Notes under the pieces: generated by a model
What the model saw: only the letters and a program-made list of their open reading frames with translations
Database searches by the model: none
Told to the model about the DNA's origin: nothing
Part shown: one piece after another, positions 20,815 to 32,584 of the stretch
Numbering within the stretch: position 1 is the first letter of the stretch
Layout of the letters: every line of letters begins with the position of its first letter
Assembly: GCA_032716605.1 (NCBI GenBank)
Contig: CM064518.1
Span: 43,791,509 to 43,855,508, forward strand
DNA length: 64,000 nt
Direction of reading: 5' to 3'
Source: Paralithodes platypus
Taxonomy: Eukaryota; Arthropoda; Malacostraca; Decapoda; Lithodidae
Program-made: the position numbers and the translations under genes

Positions 20815-21168
20815 TTAAGGGAGGATGGTTCACTTTTTGGTACATTTTTTCATGTATTCATTATTTTTCTAATTTCCTCCCTAGACCTCCATCAAATTTA
20901 AAATAACATCTATTAGACCCCCTTGTAGATAAATGTGTACATTTTTCGGTATACAAATGTTCCTGCCGAAGATAGGTTCTTCCATAATTACAGGCTCACT
21001 ATCATTCGCCAGGAAAAAAATCGACACGTAAATAGCACGAAAGGTCTTAATTTTGACAAAGAAATGGGGCGAAAGGTCTTAAAATCGTCAAACTAATGGG
21101 CCGAACGTCTTTGAATTTTAAAACAGGAAGGAGAAGTGGGCCCAGAAAACCGGTCATCTCCCCTTCAG
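20815..21168 (-). mobile_element. MITE-A
   Basis: TTAAGGGAGGATGG at the left, 'catctccccttca' at the right. About 354 bp. Confidence 0.88.
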
Positions 21169-21690
21169 AGGTGGGCAGTGTATATGGTCAGGACTTTGGA
21201 GGAAGGATACTGAAGGAGGGAGGGTCGGAGGAGAAATAGTGAAGCCAACTGCCTGCGCTTCGACCTTCCAGTACCTTAATGTATATTTATGAAAATAATA
21301 GAGTTTGGGCTACAAATCGCAAATAGATATACAGTATATCTATACTATAAGTTATCATATTATTATAGCCTATCATTATTATTGCTTATAAATGGCTCTG
21401 TCTCGAGTCGCCCCCCCCCCAAAAAAAAAAAAAAAAAAAAATACTATTAAGGAAAAGTGGGGTAATTGCCAGAGTACATACATACATAAATAATATCTGT
21501 TACCATATTATTATAGCCTATTATTATATTATTGCCTATAAATGTGAGACACTATGGTCAGAGTTAGCCAGATTCACCAGCACCCTACTGGAAATATGTT
21601 AGCTATATTTCAGTAGGTTATACATGTGGTCATGCTGTATATGGGTGCATTTCGCCAGTTTGTCGATGCTCTGTACCTATCACGATGTAT
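21169..21690. other. unassigned, shares pieces with 34.7 and 35.4 kb
   Basis: 'ttggaggaaggatactgaag' resembles 34.69 kb. 'actatggtcagagttagcc' resembles 35.39 kb. A C7A21 run lies near 21413-21441. No gene. Confidence 0.45.
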
Positions 21691-21753
21691 GTCACTCTTG
21701 GTATAATACAGCACAGTCAATTAATCAATCAAGCTTCTAGTTCGCATGATGCA

Positions 21754-21966
21754 CAGTCGCGCTAATAAGTGATGTCTCGGCACCAATTATGTTTTCATCA
21801 AAAATTGGTATCAGTAATATTTGCATATGCTTTCTTATTTTTGAGTGAGATATACAAACATGTTCCCACACTTACCCACCCTATTCAACATCTAACAGAC
21901 ATTAATACCGCACAGAGCGAGCCAAACGTACTGACAGCTGAGACATGACTTATTAGCGCCACTGTA
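21754..21966 (-). mobile_element. MITE-E, copy 1 of inverted pair
   Basis: Starts CAGTCGCGCTAATAAGTGAT and ends 'gacttattagcgccactgta'. About 213 bp, mariner-like TA boundary shared with copy 2. Confidence 0.88.
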
Positions 21967-22179
21967 CGGTCACGCTAATAAGTCATGTCCCAGCTGTCAT
22001 TATGTTTGGCTTGTTCTGTACTGTATTAATGTCTGTCAGATGTTGAATAGGGTTGGTAAGTGCAGGAATATGTTTGTATATCTCACTCGATATGAAGAAA
22101 TTAATCTTAGATATTGCTAATACCAATTATTGACCAAAACATAGTTGGTGCCAAGACATCACTTATTAGCGTGATTGTA
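21965..22179 (+). mobile_element. MITE-E, copy 2 of inverted pair
   Basis: Begins TACGGTCACGCTAATAAGTC and ends 'acttattagcgtgattgta'. It contains 'aatgtctgtcagatgttgaa', the likely parent of the 30 bp satellite. Confidence 0.88.
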
Positions 22180-22192
22180 TGTAACTCATAGT

Positions 22193-23182
22193 AAATACAG
22201 CACAGTCAATCAATCAATACAGCACAGTCAATCAATACAGCACAGTCAATCAATCAATCAATACAGCACAGTTAATCAACCAATCAATACAGCACAGTCA
22301 ATCAATCAATCAATACAGCACAGTTAATCAACCAATCAATACAGCACAGTTAATCAATCAATACAGCACAGTCAATCAATCAATCAATACAGCACAGTTA
22401 ATCAACCAATCAATACAGCACAGTCAATCAATCAATCAATACAGCACAGTTAATCAACCAATCAATACAGCACAGTTAATCAATCAATCAATACAGCACA
22501 GTTAATCAACCAATCAATACAGCACAGTCAATCAATCAATCAATACAGCACAGTCAATCAATCAATCAATACAGCACAGTTAATCAATCAATCAATACAG
22601 CACAGTTAATCAATCAATCAATACAGCACAGTCAATCAATCAATCAATACAGCACAGTCAATCAATCAATCAATACAGCACAGTCAATCAATCAATCAAT
22701 ACAGCACAGTCAATCAATCAATCAATACAGCACAGTCAATCAATCAATACAGCACAGTCAATCAATACAGCACAGTCAATCAATCAACCAATACAGCACA
22801 GTCAATCAATCAATCAATACAGCACAGTCAATCAATCAACCAATACAGCACAGTCAATCAATCAATACAGCACAGTTAATCAATACAGCAGTCAATCAAT
22901 CAATACAGCACAGTTAATCAATCAATCAATACAGCACAGTCAATCAATCAATCAATACAGCACAGTCAATCAATCAATTAATACAGCACAGTCAATCAAT
23001 CAATCAATACAGCAGTCAATTAATCAATCAATACAGCACAGTCAATCAATCAATCAATACAGCACAGTCAATCAATCAATCAATACAGCACAGTCAATCA
23101 ATCAATACAGCACAGTCAATCAATCAATACAGCACAGTCAATCAATCAATACAGCACAGTTAATCAATCAATCAATCAATCA
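22193..23182 (+). repeat. CAAT-rich 18-26 bp array
   Basis: About 42 units of 'aatacagcacag' followed by 'tcaatc(aatc)n'. Units differ in the number of CAAT words (one to four) and in C/T at 'agtcaat/agttaat'. A single similar unit with 'aatcaagctt' lies upstream at 21703-21740. Confidence 0.95.
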
Positions 23183-23754
23183 TGCTTCACGTTCGCATGG
23201 GTTACATTTTACAAGACTATCCCTCCCCTCATATAACCTCCCTGTTCACTATACTTTCCCTTTTACAATAACTTTAGGTCTTTATCCCCTCCCTTCTCTG
23301 CTGTCTTCAGCCTTAATTACTTCCTTTCTTTTCACTCCCAGTCATAGCATCTTCAAGGCCTCGTTTTACCTGCCTTGTACCTTTCTTACTTTGTCAATGG
23401 TTTTAAGTATTTTGTCTTCTTTTTTTATACAGCCTCTTCCGTTTGCTGGTTTAGTCGTGTTTGCTTCCTCTCTTCCGGTATTAGCTACATATTGTCACAT
23501 TTTCTAGCCGAATTAGTTTTTTAGATATATGTTAATCAATATGCACCTCTTTCACCTTCAATTATAGTTTCACTTTTCACGAATAGCCAGAGTCAACCGT
23601 TTGCTTTCTTTGCTGCAGCATTGTTTAATTGTTTAGTTTAAGTAATTAGTAGGACATATCAATGTGAGCAATGCATTGGAGCTGGGTTTCATGCAAATAT
23701 CACCAAAATACACATAATGAAGTAGTACCCATTTCCAATTCCCTTGCTATAGTT
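23183..23754. other. unassigned spacer
   Basis: T/C-rich, no gene recognised. Confidence 0.4.
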
Positions 23755-23870
23755 CGACCAGAAAAAAAAAATCGACACCTGAATGGGATGAAGCGGCTTA
23801 TAATCCGTCAAAATATTTAGGTGAAACGTCTTTAAATCTCTACACTAATGGTGCGAAATGGTTAAGGTTA
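23755..23870 (-). mobile_element. MITE-A decayed fragment
   Basis: 'aatcgacacctgaatggga', 'aaacgtctttaaatctc'. Confidence 0.55.
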
Positions 23871-24344
23871 AGTCGGTGCTCAAAACAAATCTTATTCTTC
23901 CCGGTCTGTCTTCCCGGCGTTAGACGGCCTGGGGAATTGAGATGGGGGGGGGGGGGAAGCCGGGCTTAAGGTGAACTAAAAAAATACCAAAAAAATAAAG
24001 CAGGATAAAGGCCAGAGTATGGCTGCACCCGGACACACCCAAGCATCAACGGGTACCCAGGCAGGACTAATTCCGGATAAACTAGCCCACCCTCACTAAT
24101 GACATTCAAACAGGATGTGGGTTAGAGCAAGAAAGGGGAGACTAGGTTTTTCATATTTTCTTGTGTGGATAACGTGGGTAAAATGCAAGGAGGCTTGTAA
24201 AAAAATATATATATACTGAAATCAACATATAGCTTGGGTAAAACGTGTAACAAAAACAAAATATAACACAAGGATATGTGTTGAAAGGTCAAACACAAAA
24301 TGCTGAAATACACGTATATTTGAAGAAAAAAAAAAAATATATAT
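23871..24344. other. unassigned spacer
   Basis: Poly-G run near 23945. No gene. Confidence 0.4.
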
Positions 24345-24349
24345 ATACC

Positions 24350-24417
<68 letters not shown>

Positions 24418-24445
24418 GTATATATATATACAGGTATATATATAT
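24345..24445. repeat. (TA)n microsatellite
   Basis: About 65 bp pure TA, then interrupted. It sits directly at the AT-rich left end of a MITE-A. Confidence 0.95.
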
Positions 24446-24776
24446 ATAAATAAATACATATTTCTAGTTTGTTCCCTTGACCTCCATCAAACTGAAAATA
24501 ATTCCCCCCAACACCCCCCTCCCAGATACATTTTACATTTTTAGGTAGAAAAATGTCTTTGTGGCCTGTTCTTACAACATTACAGGCTCGCTATCGCTCG
24601 TCAGGAAAATATTGACACCTTAATAGCACGAAAGATCTTGATATTGACAAAGAAACGGAGCGAAGGGTCTTAAAATCGCCAAACAAATGGGGCGAACGTC
24701 TTAAAACCCTATAACTAATGGAACTCAACATGAGGGAGAAGGGGGTCCAGAAAAAGCGAGTACTACCCCCTTACAG
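24446..24776 (-). mobile_element. MITE-A, left end replaced by (TA)n
   Basis: 'gacctccatcaaact' to 'ctacccccttaca'. The outer left end is lost in the TA run. Confidence 0.85.
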
Positions 24777-24924
24777 AAAAATGTTCCAGTGATCATATCC
24801 GGTTGGGTGAACACACGAGATACACACGAGATACACACGAGATACACAGAATAACCTTGAGTGGCAAAGTTGAGAGAGAGAATAGAACTAAACTGAAAGA
24901 AAAAAAATCCCTAATTTATAAATA

Positions 24925-25025
24925 TTCCCAGATTTTGGCCCAGTCACTCTTTCAACTCTGGGGGACGCACTTGTCACATGCAGCTCTGCCTTTTGTCTCC
25001 CTCGTCCACTTAGAGCAAAAAAATA
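24925..25025 (+). repeat. dispersed family O
   Basis: 'cactctttcaactctggggg', 'cttttgtctccctcg'. Related to 35036-35115 (+) and 36440-36550 (-). Confidence 0.65.
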
Positions 25026-25139
25026 CTGTGGACATTGGCACACTTAACCCCTTCAGGACTAGCCCCACCCACCTCTCCCTCCAGCTAATGCTGGCATGGA
25101 AACAGTTGGAAAAATACCATGTAGTAAGGAGAAACTGAC

Positions 25140-25490
25140 ACTGAATTTCGGATAGGACATGGATTAAATTGAAATGATTTGCAATCTAAGATAACTCTAT
25201 TACTGCAATTCTGAAAGGGAACAGTTATATGAATGCCAATATACATTGCGGTAAGCGTTATCACTTCATTACGCGTAATTCTGAAAGAAACTGTAAATTA
25301 GGGGTTATTTGCCATAAATATATAGAGAGTCATAGACAGAGAGTAACTACGAGAGGACCTTCGTAAGCTATATAAAGCCGTCTAAACATGAAAGATGTTA
25401 TGCTGCTGAAGAAAATAGGAGTGTTTGGTGAGAGATCTGAACAGCTAAGAGCCGGGACAGAGATACAGATGGAGAGATAGAAAGCAAGGG
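25140..25490. other. unassigned spacer
   Basis: No gene or repeat recognised. Confidence 0.4.
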
Positions 25491-25495
25491 AACTG

Positions 25496-25900
25496 TTAAC
25501 GATCGCTATCTTCGGAGTCCCCGCGGTGACGAACTTTCACACACAAGGACACTCGGACAAACATGCTGTCGATTTATACCTGGCGAGCGATAGCGAGCCA
25601 CAATATTTTGGAGAATGAGTTGACAGCTGGCTAAATTTGTACATTTTTCGATAGAAACATTTCTCCGGCGAAGCCGGATTTCTCCATACAATGCTGTCTC
25701 GCTATCGCTCGCCAGGAATAAATCGACACCTGGATAGGGATAAACGTCTTAAAACAGTAGGCTGAATAGGGATGAATGGATACAAGCCAAAGAAAGAGAA
25801 AAAGAAGCAGGTGACCCCCCCCCCCCCTTAACGATCGCTATCTTCGGAGTCCCCCGTGGTGACAAACTTTCACACACAAGGTCACTCGGACAAACCACAG
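25496..25900. repeat. 65 bp direct repeat flanking MITE-A fragments
   Basis: 'taacgatcgctatcttcgga' to 'cactcggacaaac' occurs at 25496-25563 and 25827-25896. Between the copies are two head-to-head MITE-A core fragments (25570-25735). Confidence 0.85.
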
Positions 25901-25980
25901 TCCACATATACCTGTGGGACGAATATCATAGGCACCTACCCAAAAGAAAGGCGATTATAAATGAAAATAAAAATATAATA

Positions 25981-26105
25981 TAACGGTCTTGATAGCGCAA
26001 TGCATAAGTGCACGGAATTTCGGTGTGAGTATCCTAGGTTCGAGTCCTTGGAGTGCCACATGTATTTGTTGATTTCAATAATTGAGTTTAGAAGTGAAGT
26101 TGGTT
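25981..26105 (+). mobile_element. tRNA-like SINE copy
   Basis: 'gtcttgatagcgcaatgcat' head, B-box 'aggttcgagtcctt', tail region 'gttgatttcaataattg'. Confidence 0.65.
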
Positions 26106-26139
26106 GGTGAAAAAATAAAATAGAACACTTTAGGTCCTC

Positions 26140-26140
26140 C

Positions 26141-26196
<56 letters not shown>
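26140..26196. repeat. (CT)n(AT)n microsatellite
   Basis: CT run passing directly into AT run. Confidence 0.95.
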
Positions 26197-26200
<4 letters not shown>

Positions 26201-26309
26201 CAAAATAAAACGAAGTCATACGTCATGGAAGACATTATTTGGCTAAAGCAATGAGAGGGTGTGTTGCAACTAATACGCAGTAATTAAACTTATGCCTGTA
26301 AAATAGCCG

Positions 26310-26523
26310 GTATCACACGAGCGCTTTTTCATTCAACATTGATCCTCAACACTGGTCTGGCAGCTTAGGCTATGTGGTCAACATATAAAATATGTAGGTT
26401 CCCAAAATTCATCAATCATTAGTCTGGTGTCCAATACCAGTGCAAAATATTCCAGAAATGTTGCCATCAAAATGTTAATCATCGAATGTTGACTATAAAA
26501 GTTCTCGTGTGATACCGGCTTAA
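26310..26523. mobile_element. MITE-C, complete
   Basis: AGCCGGTATCACACGAGCGC … TCTCGTGTGATACCGGCTT: near-perfect inverted ends. 'caacattgatcctcaac' is mirrored by 'aatcatcgaatgttg'. About 214 bp. The best copy for defining family C. Confidence 0.88.
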
Positions 26524-26742
26524 GTAAGCATAATATAAACATATATCATTTTAACATAATACGAAAATCAAGTTTACTGTATAACGCGGAGATAATCGGA
26601 CAGTGTATCATATATGACTTTCGGAATCTGTCAGTCAGCAATACGAAAGTTGATATACATAATTTTCTACTCAGGGGCGTAGAAAAAATAGCTGTCAAAT
26701 CGCTAGCCTATCACATAGCGGTATGGACAACTAGTTATTTTG

Positions 26743-27117
26743 TTAAGAGGGGATGGGCGTATACACCTATTGCCATCATTTATGTACCTGTCTATCATTA
26801 TTTGAGTTTCCTCCCTAGACCTCCATCAAACTTTTAAAAAACATCCATTTGATCCACCTTCTAGATTAATTTGTATATTTTTCGGTAGAAAAATATCCCG
26901 GTCGAAGGCAGGTTCTTCCGAAATTACAGGCTCAATAATGTTCGCCAGGAAAACAATCGACACCTAAATAGCACGAAAGGTCTTATATATTGACAAAGAA
27001 GTGGGGAAAAGGTCTTAAAATCGACAATCTAACGGGACAAACATATTACAACCTGAAAACTAATGGGACTAAACACGAGGAAGAAGGTTGACCAGAAAAA
27101 CTACCCTCTCTCGTTAA
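26743..27117 (-). mobile_element. MITE-A, TTAA at both ends
   Basis: TTAAGAGGGGATGGG and CTCTCTCGTTAA. 375 bp, moderately diverged. Confidence 0.88.
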
Positions 27118-27600
27118 ACCAGCCGACAAACCATGTTGGCGACGTAACAAAAAATGGGATTCTCTTCTTTAAGTGTTTTTGTAATCTTAAAAAAAAAAAA
27201 AAAAAGGTTCTTAGTCACCTTTTTCCCCGAAGTAATTTTCTAGACAGTGACCACAGACCGGGTCTTGGTTAGGGTACCTGTATAAAGAGTGTTCTGTTAA
27301 CGTGACTTACGGACGCCATTTTGTTTCATCCCACGCCCCACAGAATACCATTACTTGTAAACTTACATTGTTAACTTAGATACCTTATTTTGTTATATTT
27401 ACAGTGTACCTCTTATTAATTCGCAATTTATCAATCTAATTATATCATAGTACCTAAATACCCGGGCGCCATATTGTTTCAGACTCCCTGGACCATCTCT
27501 GTCGCTACTCTGTATATATAGGCACTCTACTTGGCTTGGGACATTATGGAATTTTCTGAACTTTTATTTTAACTCGAAACGTCACATTCTATTTCTGTAA
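27118..27600. other. unassigned spacer
   Basis: Poly-A run at 27190-27205. No gene. Confidence 0.4.
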
Positions 27601-27725
27601 CAAAGGCGGCGTCACACGAGCTCTTTTTCCGTCAATTCTTACGGACAATAATTTTAGTCTGGCATCTTCAATTTTTACGTGTTATCAGAAATCAGCCACC
27701 TAGCATAATCTACCTTCAGACTTTA
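27601..27725. mobile_element. MITE-C left half
   Basis: 'cggcgtcacacgagctcttt', then 'tagcataatctaccttcaga', as at 31.66-31.78 kb. Confidence 0.6.
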
Positions 27726-27849
27726 GGATGCGCCAACCAACTTGACAATAATTTTGACCCCTTAACTTCTCATAACTATGATGCATGACCTTCAGCAACA
27801 ACGTCCCCCAAAGTGTTGGGGCTTGTACCGAGTGGTATATATAGCATAT

Positions 27850-28015
27850 GGAAAAAAAAATATATATATATGAACAAACAAATGAAAAAAGGAAAAATAG
27901 GAAAACAATATGAACAAAAATAGGAAAAAAAGAAGAATATGAAACAAAATATGAAAACATACGACAAGAATGAATATGAAAAAATAAATGGAAATGGAAA
28001 AATTAAAGGAAAGCG
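27850..28015. repeat. A-rich low complexity
   Basis: 'gaaaaaaggaaaaataggaa'-type words. Open frames here on the minus strand are F/Y-rich artefacts. Confidence 0.85.
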
Positions 28016-28184
28016 GCTTGACAAACGATATCAGAGCGACCATCACACCCGGGTTTGAACAGACGAGTACTGAGGACCCAAATCAAACATTCGCCACAGC
28101 CCCAGCCAACCAGCCATAAGACCCAACCTGAGATACGACCGCGGGATATGTAAGGTTTCCTATGATTCAGGATTAGAGTCAGGT

Positions 28185-28440
28185 GCTTGGGAAGGGTGGT
28201 GAGAACGGTGGGGAGAGTGGTGGGCATGGAGGGTGGTAGGGATGGTGAGGTGGTCGGGTGATAGGGTGATGGGGTGGGCGGGGAGGCTGCTGGGGTGATG
28301 GGGTAGTAGGGTTAGCGTGAAGGATGGGGGGTGATGGGGTCGGCGGGGAGGGTGGTATAGATGATGGGGTGGGCGGGTAGGGTGCTGGGGTGGGCATGGA
28401 GGGTGCTGGGTATGAGGGGAGGGGCAGGGAAGGTGGTAGT
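28185..28440 (+). repeat. G-rich minisatellite
   Basis: 'ggtgatggggtgggcgggga'-type words repeated. Proline-rich minus-strand open frames are artefacts. Confidence 0.85.
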
Positions 28441-28545
28441 AGAGATCCTTTAGTAAAAAAACAAAAAAGCAAAAAAACACACACAGACCCATATTTGGTT
28501 ACCGACATCGTTCTGGTGCCCAAATTACCTAATCAACAGGGATAT

Positions 28546-28845
28546 AATTTATAAGAACATAAGAATATGGACCTACACGGGGCACATCCCTTTCACAACC
28601 AACCGATATAATTAATTTAACTATCCACATTACGTTTGAAACTTGCCACCGTTTCTGAACTGATTAAAACACTAGGCAATATATTCCACATATCCACAAC
28701 CCTATTTCCAAACCAATGCTTACCTATGTCTTTCTTAATGCTGAATTTATCTAGTTTGAAGTCATTGGTACAGATTAATTCGCAATCATTAAGCTTCAAT
28801 ATTTTACTAATGTCCCCTTTGTTTATTCCCTTCATCCACTTAAGG
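28546..28845 (-). pseudogene. CR1-like LINE C terminus and 3' UTR
   Basis: The minus strand reads NKGDISKILKLNDCELICTN, KLDKFSIKKDIGKHWFGNRV and DMWNILPSVLISSETVASFK, the C-terminal end of a CR1-type ORF2, then a stop and the 3' UTR ending in 'cataagaa' words. About 70 codons are intact, but no RT domain is present. It is diverged from the 10.1 kb copy, so a second subfamily is likely. Confidence 0.8.
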
Positions 28846-29007
28846 AGACTGGTTATTTTGATGGGTTTATTTATTTATATATTCAGTGTTTTTGTTTAGT
28901 TTCCTCGCTAGACGTTCATCAAGCTTTAAATAACACCCCATAGACCTTCCTTCAAGATAAATCTGTAAATTTTTTCGGTAGAAAAATTTCACGGCCAAAA
29001 GCCGTTA
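28840..29007 (-). mobile_element. MITE-A left part
   Basis: TTAAGGAGACTGG start to 'atttcacggccaaaagccg'. Its TTAA lies at the boundary of the CR1 fragment. Confidence 0.8.
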
Positions 29008-29253
29008 TTTTGTTTTCATTATTATTTTTTTTCATTTACCTTATCTATTGTTATATAAATTGTTCTCTCTTCCTCCCCATCCCTAAGAGGTCTAGTGGGG
29101 ATAATTTATGTTGTCACGCAGTAGAGAGGCGGGGGAGAGGTGGTAATGGTCCAGGTTGGGGGGTGGGAGGAAAGCTGACACTAAATGTAGGCTGTCTCAA
29201 ATTCCCCTGCTGTCCTCTCTCTCTCCCTTTACAAGAATCCCTGACCACGATCG

Positions 29254-29470
29254 TACAGTCACTTATAGAAATTCGTGGACCCCTATGATTTTTCTTTATG
29301 CACTTATTACTATCGGGATTGATTTTTTGATGGAACTTGCTTGCCAATAAATAATATATATATAGTTTTGTAGTTGATGTATAGAAAATTATGTAAATTA
29401 CTTCGTGTCCAGAGGTATACTTCCATAATTAGAAAGAGGTAAGGTCCACGAATTGTTGTGAGTCACTGTA
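29254..29470 (+). mobile_element. MITE-N (mariner-like), complete
   Basis: TACAGTCACTTATAGAAATT and AATTGTTGTGAGTCACTGTA ends with 'cgtggacc' / 'ggtccacg' just inside. 217 bp, TA-bounded, CAGT ends. Confidence 0.85.
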
Positions 29471-29504
29471 CCACAGGTGAAAATCGGCGTTTGCTCACAT
29501 TAGG

Positions 29505-29725
29505 ATTACTCTTCTTCATTTCATCTGACGGTAAATTGAATTCCTTACCAGCTAATTTCTCGATACTTAATGACAAAAATTATGACACCACTATGTCTCT
29601 CCATCATTAAGACCAAGTTTATATAATAAGCACAATATTTCACTACTAAATCTTCAAAATAATGGATAGATCTTGATGGGAACTTTGCAATTTACCGTCA
29701 GTTGAAAAGAAACTGGGATATAGTC
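29505..29725. mobile_element. MITE-D copy
   Basis: The left end has 'catctgacggtaaattg'. The right end has 'caatttaccgtcagttgaaa' then 'agaaactg'. Confidence 0.75.
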
Positions 29726-29814
29726 ACCAAGGCCCTACATTGTAAATCTAACATCCAGGAAGCTGTACATAATTCCTATTGAGAGTTTCTGGTTGCTGCA
29801 CTTTCGATATGTTT

Positions 29815-30200
29815 TCAATTCACCCCTCACCTTCTTCCCCTTCACCCCCTACCCATTCAGAACTTCACCCCCGCCTTCACATCCAACCCACCCCCACCCC
29901 TACCCACTCACACCTTCACCTCCCACCCACACCCCAGCTCACCCACACCCACACCCTTAAATCACACACACACCTTCATTCCAACACACCCGCACCCTCA
30001 ACCCACCCCAACCCTCATCCCCAATACACCCACACTATCACCTCACCTCCCCGACCCCCCACACTCTCACACAAATCCGCACACCCACCCAAACCCTCAT
30101 CCCCATCCACCCTCACAACCACCCCACCAATCCACACCATCAACCTCATCTATCCTCACCCACATCCCCACCGACAACTCACCCAGGGCTTCACCTCATC
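29815..30200 (+). repeat. C-rich low complexity
   Basis: 'caccccctacccattc'-type text. A 197-codon Pro/His/Thr/Ser-rich open frame spans it and is judged spurious. Confidence 0.8.
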
Positions 30201-30357
30201 ACTCCTGTGGTTAGATTATTTTTGCCCTGGGGGAGGATCATTGACATATCTTGTAGAGGCTATGGCTTTCTGTCTGTTTTTTTTTTTGTTTTTTTTTCAG
30301 TTAACTAAAATAGGACTTCAGAATTCAGAGGCTATCAGCCCTTCTGGATTATTAAGC

Positions 30358-30507
30358 CAGCAAAGGTCTTAATATTGACAAAGAGATGGGGTGAAAGATC
30401 TTAAAATCACCAACCTAATGCATGGACCAAACGTCATAAAATCTGAAAAAAAAACTAATTGGGCTAAACACGAGGGAGAAAGGGGACTAAAAAAACGACC
30501 CATTAAG
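30358..30507 (-). mobile_element. MITE-A right part
   Basis: 'caaaggtcttaatattgaca' to 'cgacccattaagg'. Confidence 0.8.
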
Positions 30508-30574
30508 GTATTAATTAGTATGTGGTGAAATTAACGTCAGGAGAGTTCAGTCACGCTTAAGTATTAGGCCTAAT

Positions 30575-30660
30575 TATCTACCTCTCTCTCTCTCGCTCTC
30601 TATCTCCCTTTCGTTCTCTCTCTCTCGCTCTCTCTCTCTCTCGCTCTCTATCTCCCTTTC

Positions 30661-30732
<72 letters not shown>
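30575..30732. repeat. (CT)n microsatellite
   Basis: About 150 bp of CT with occasional G. Precedes family M. Confidence 0.95.
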
Positions 30733-30738
<6 letters not shown>

Positions 30739-30860
30739 TTCCTTCAACTTTCCTTTTCTATCGGATATGCCATCTCTACTAGAATTAAGTCCTGACCACC
30801 TCTTTTTGATCGTAAGGTCTGTGTGGCCAGTGTATCTATGTAATTATATGTAAATCTCTC
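30733..30860 (+). repeat. dispersed family M
   Basis: 'ttttccttcaactttccttt' to 'gtgtatctatgtaa', nearly identical to 40107-40232, and likewise preceded by (CT)n. Confidence 0.85.
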
Positions 30861-31184
30861 TCTCCCCAGCACCGACCACCCAGGAGCAAGAGAATGCTTG
30901 CCGCAGGAACTCTCTACTTGATCTATTTTTTGTCCTTGACATTATTACTTTGTATATACAGGATGAACATCGAATTTGAGCCGTGTTGGGAGCGTGTAAG
31001 GAGAGGCTGCCGATACCATGGGGGAATATCAATGAGATAGGCCGAGTGATGGTAAAAAAAACATATATACTGTATATATATAAAAAAAAGTATACAAAAT
31101 ATATACAGTATACTGTATATAATAAAGTAATAATAAAATATAAACGATATGATGAGGGCAGGCAGGGTGAAGGCAATACATATA

Positions 31185-31350
<166 letters not shown>

Positions 31351-31654
31351 TTATATGTACTATTAGTAACATCACTAAAAATAATAATACAATAAAGAAT
31401 AACACTGGGCGGTCCACCAGCCTTATTACAAATTGACATTTTACATTATAAAAGTTTAATACAATTAGTGTATTATCCAAATTTGACATTCTAGAAGTTG
31501 AATTTAATGAGTCTATTGTCCACGGTTTCATTATTATTGTAGCACTTTTTTCTAGTTATATATTTGTTTTCGTTTTTTTTTTTTTTTTTTTTGCTTATAT
31601 TTTTCAAGGATCGGTGGGTTTCGTCAACGTTGACAACCAATTGCCCCCGATATC
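31351..31654. other. unassigned, poly-T
   Basis: T run near 31575-31592. 31600-31670 is a diverged duplicate of 32087-32160. Confidence 0.45.
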
Positions 31655-31790
31655 TATTGCGTTACGCCGGTGTCACATAATCGCTTTTTCCGACAATATT
31701 TTGAAGCAATTAACGTCTGGTAGATTCAAAGTTAAAGTTTTACCAGTTTCAAGCTACCTAACATAATCTAACGTCAGTCTAGTTTCCTAT
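31655..31790. mobile_element. MITE-C left half
   Basis: 'gccggtgtcacataatcgct', 'ctacctaacataatctaacg'. Confidence 0.6.
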
Positions 31791-31904
31791 AACTATATAA
31801 AAACCCTCAGAAATATTGCAAGAAAAAACTTGCTTATACAAAATTGCCGGAAAATGAGTTCGTTTGACATGGCCTTTATACTCCAGTAGACTTGAGGTGG
31901 AATT

Positions 31905-32120
31905 ACGATAAAGGGAGGGTTTTAGCTTGCTCCCTAGACCTCCATCAAGCTTAGATATTACCTCCAAGAATCCCCCCGCCCCCAAGATATAAAAACCCCA
32001 CCCTAAAAACCCCTTGACGATGAATGTGTACGTGTTTTTTTTACTTTTTGTATTCAATGATCGGTGTGTTTAGTTAAAGTTTTACTTTTTGTATTCAATG
32101 ATCGGTGTGTTTAGTTAAAG
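31905..32120. repeat. MITE-A fragment and 41 bp tandem duplication
   Basis: 31911-32035 is MITE-A minus ('ctccctagacctccatcaag'). 'tactttttgtattcaatgat' to 'agttaaagtt' is duplicated at about 32040 and 32081. Confidence 0.75.
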
Positions 32121-32193
32121 TTAGCAGCCGATTACCCTGCTATATATTGCCTTACCCTCCGGTAGACTTGAGGTTAGCGTTAGTGGGGCTATG

Positions 32194-32300
32194 TTAAGGG
32201 GCTAGTGGCTGTTTTCTTTGGTCTATTAATTAATGTATTCATATATATTTTAGTTTCCTGCTAGACCTCCCTCAAACTTAAAAACACACCGCGTGTGTGT
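32194..32300 (-). mobile_element. MITE-A left end cut by (GT)n
   Basis: TTAAGGGGCTAGTGG to 'cctccctcaaacttaaaaa', then 'gtgtgtgtatactg' and (TG)n to about 32331. Confidence 0.75.
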
Positions 32301-32331
32301 ATACTGTATATGTGTGTGTGTGTGTGTGTGT

Positions 32332-32584
32332 ATGATATATTGATAATTTACAAGGATGACAAGGGAGTTGTTGTTGTTGGTGGTGGTGTTGATGTTCAGA
32401 TAGTGACATATGGGATGACAACTCAAGTGAATTCCAGCGATAGCTCTCTTAAGCCGCTGTGTCATTGTTTGTCATTGCTATTGAGATGAGGATGAAAGTA
32501 GTGTGTTGGTTTGATCGTTGGAGATGTACTGTACAGTATGTGTGTGGAGAATATGATGCACAATTACGTCATCATGGTGAAGGG
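32332..32584. other. unassigned spacer
   Basis: No gene recognised. Confidence 0.35.

Noticed and set aside
29779..30372. 197-codon Pro-rich open frame
   Set aside because: C-rich low-complexity DNA with no splice or domain context; overlaps a MITE-A fragment at its end.
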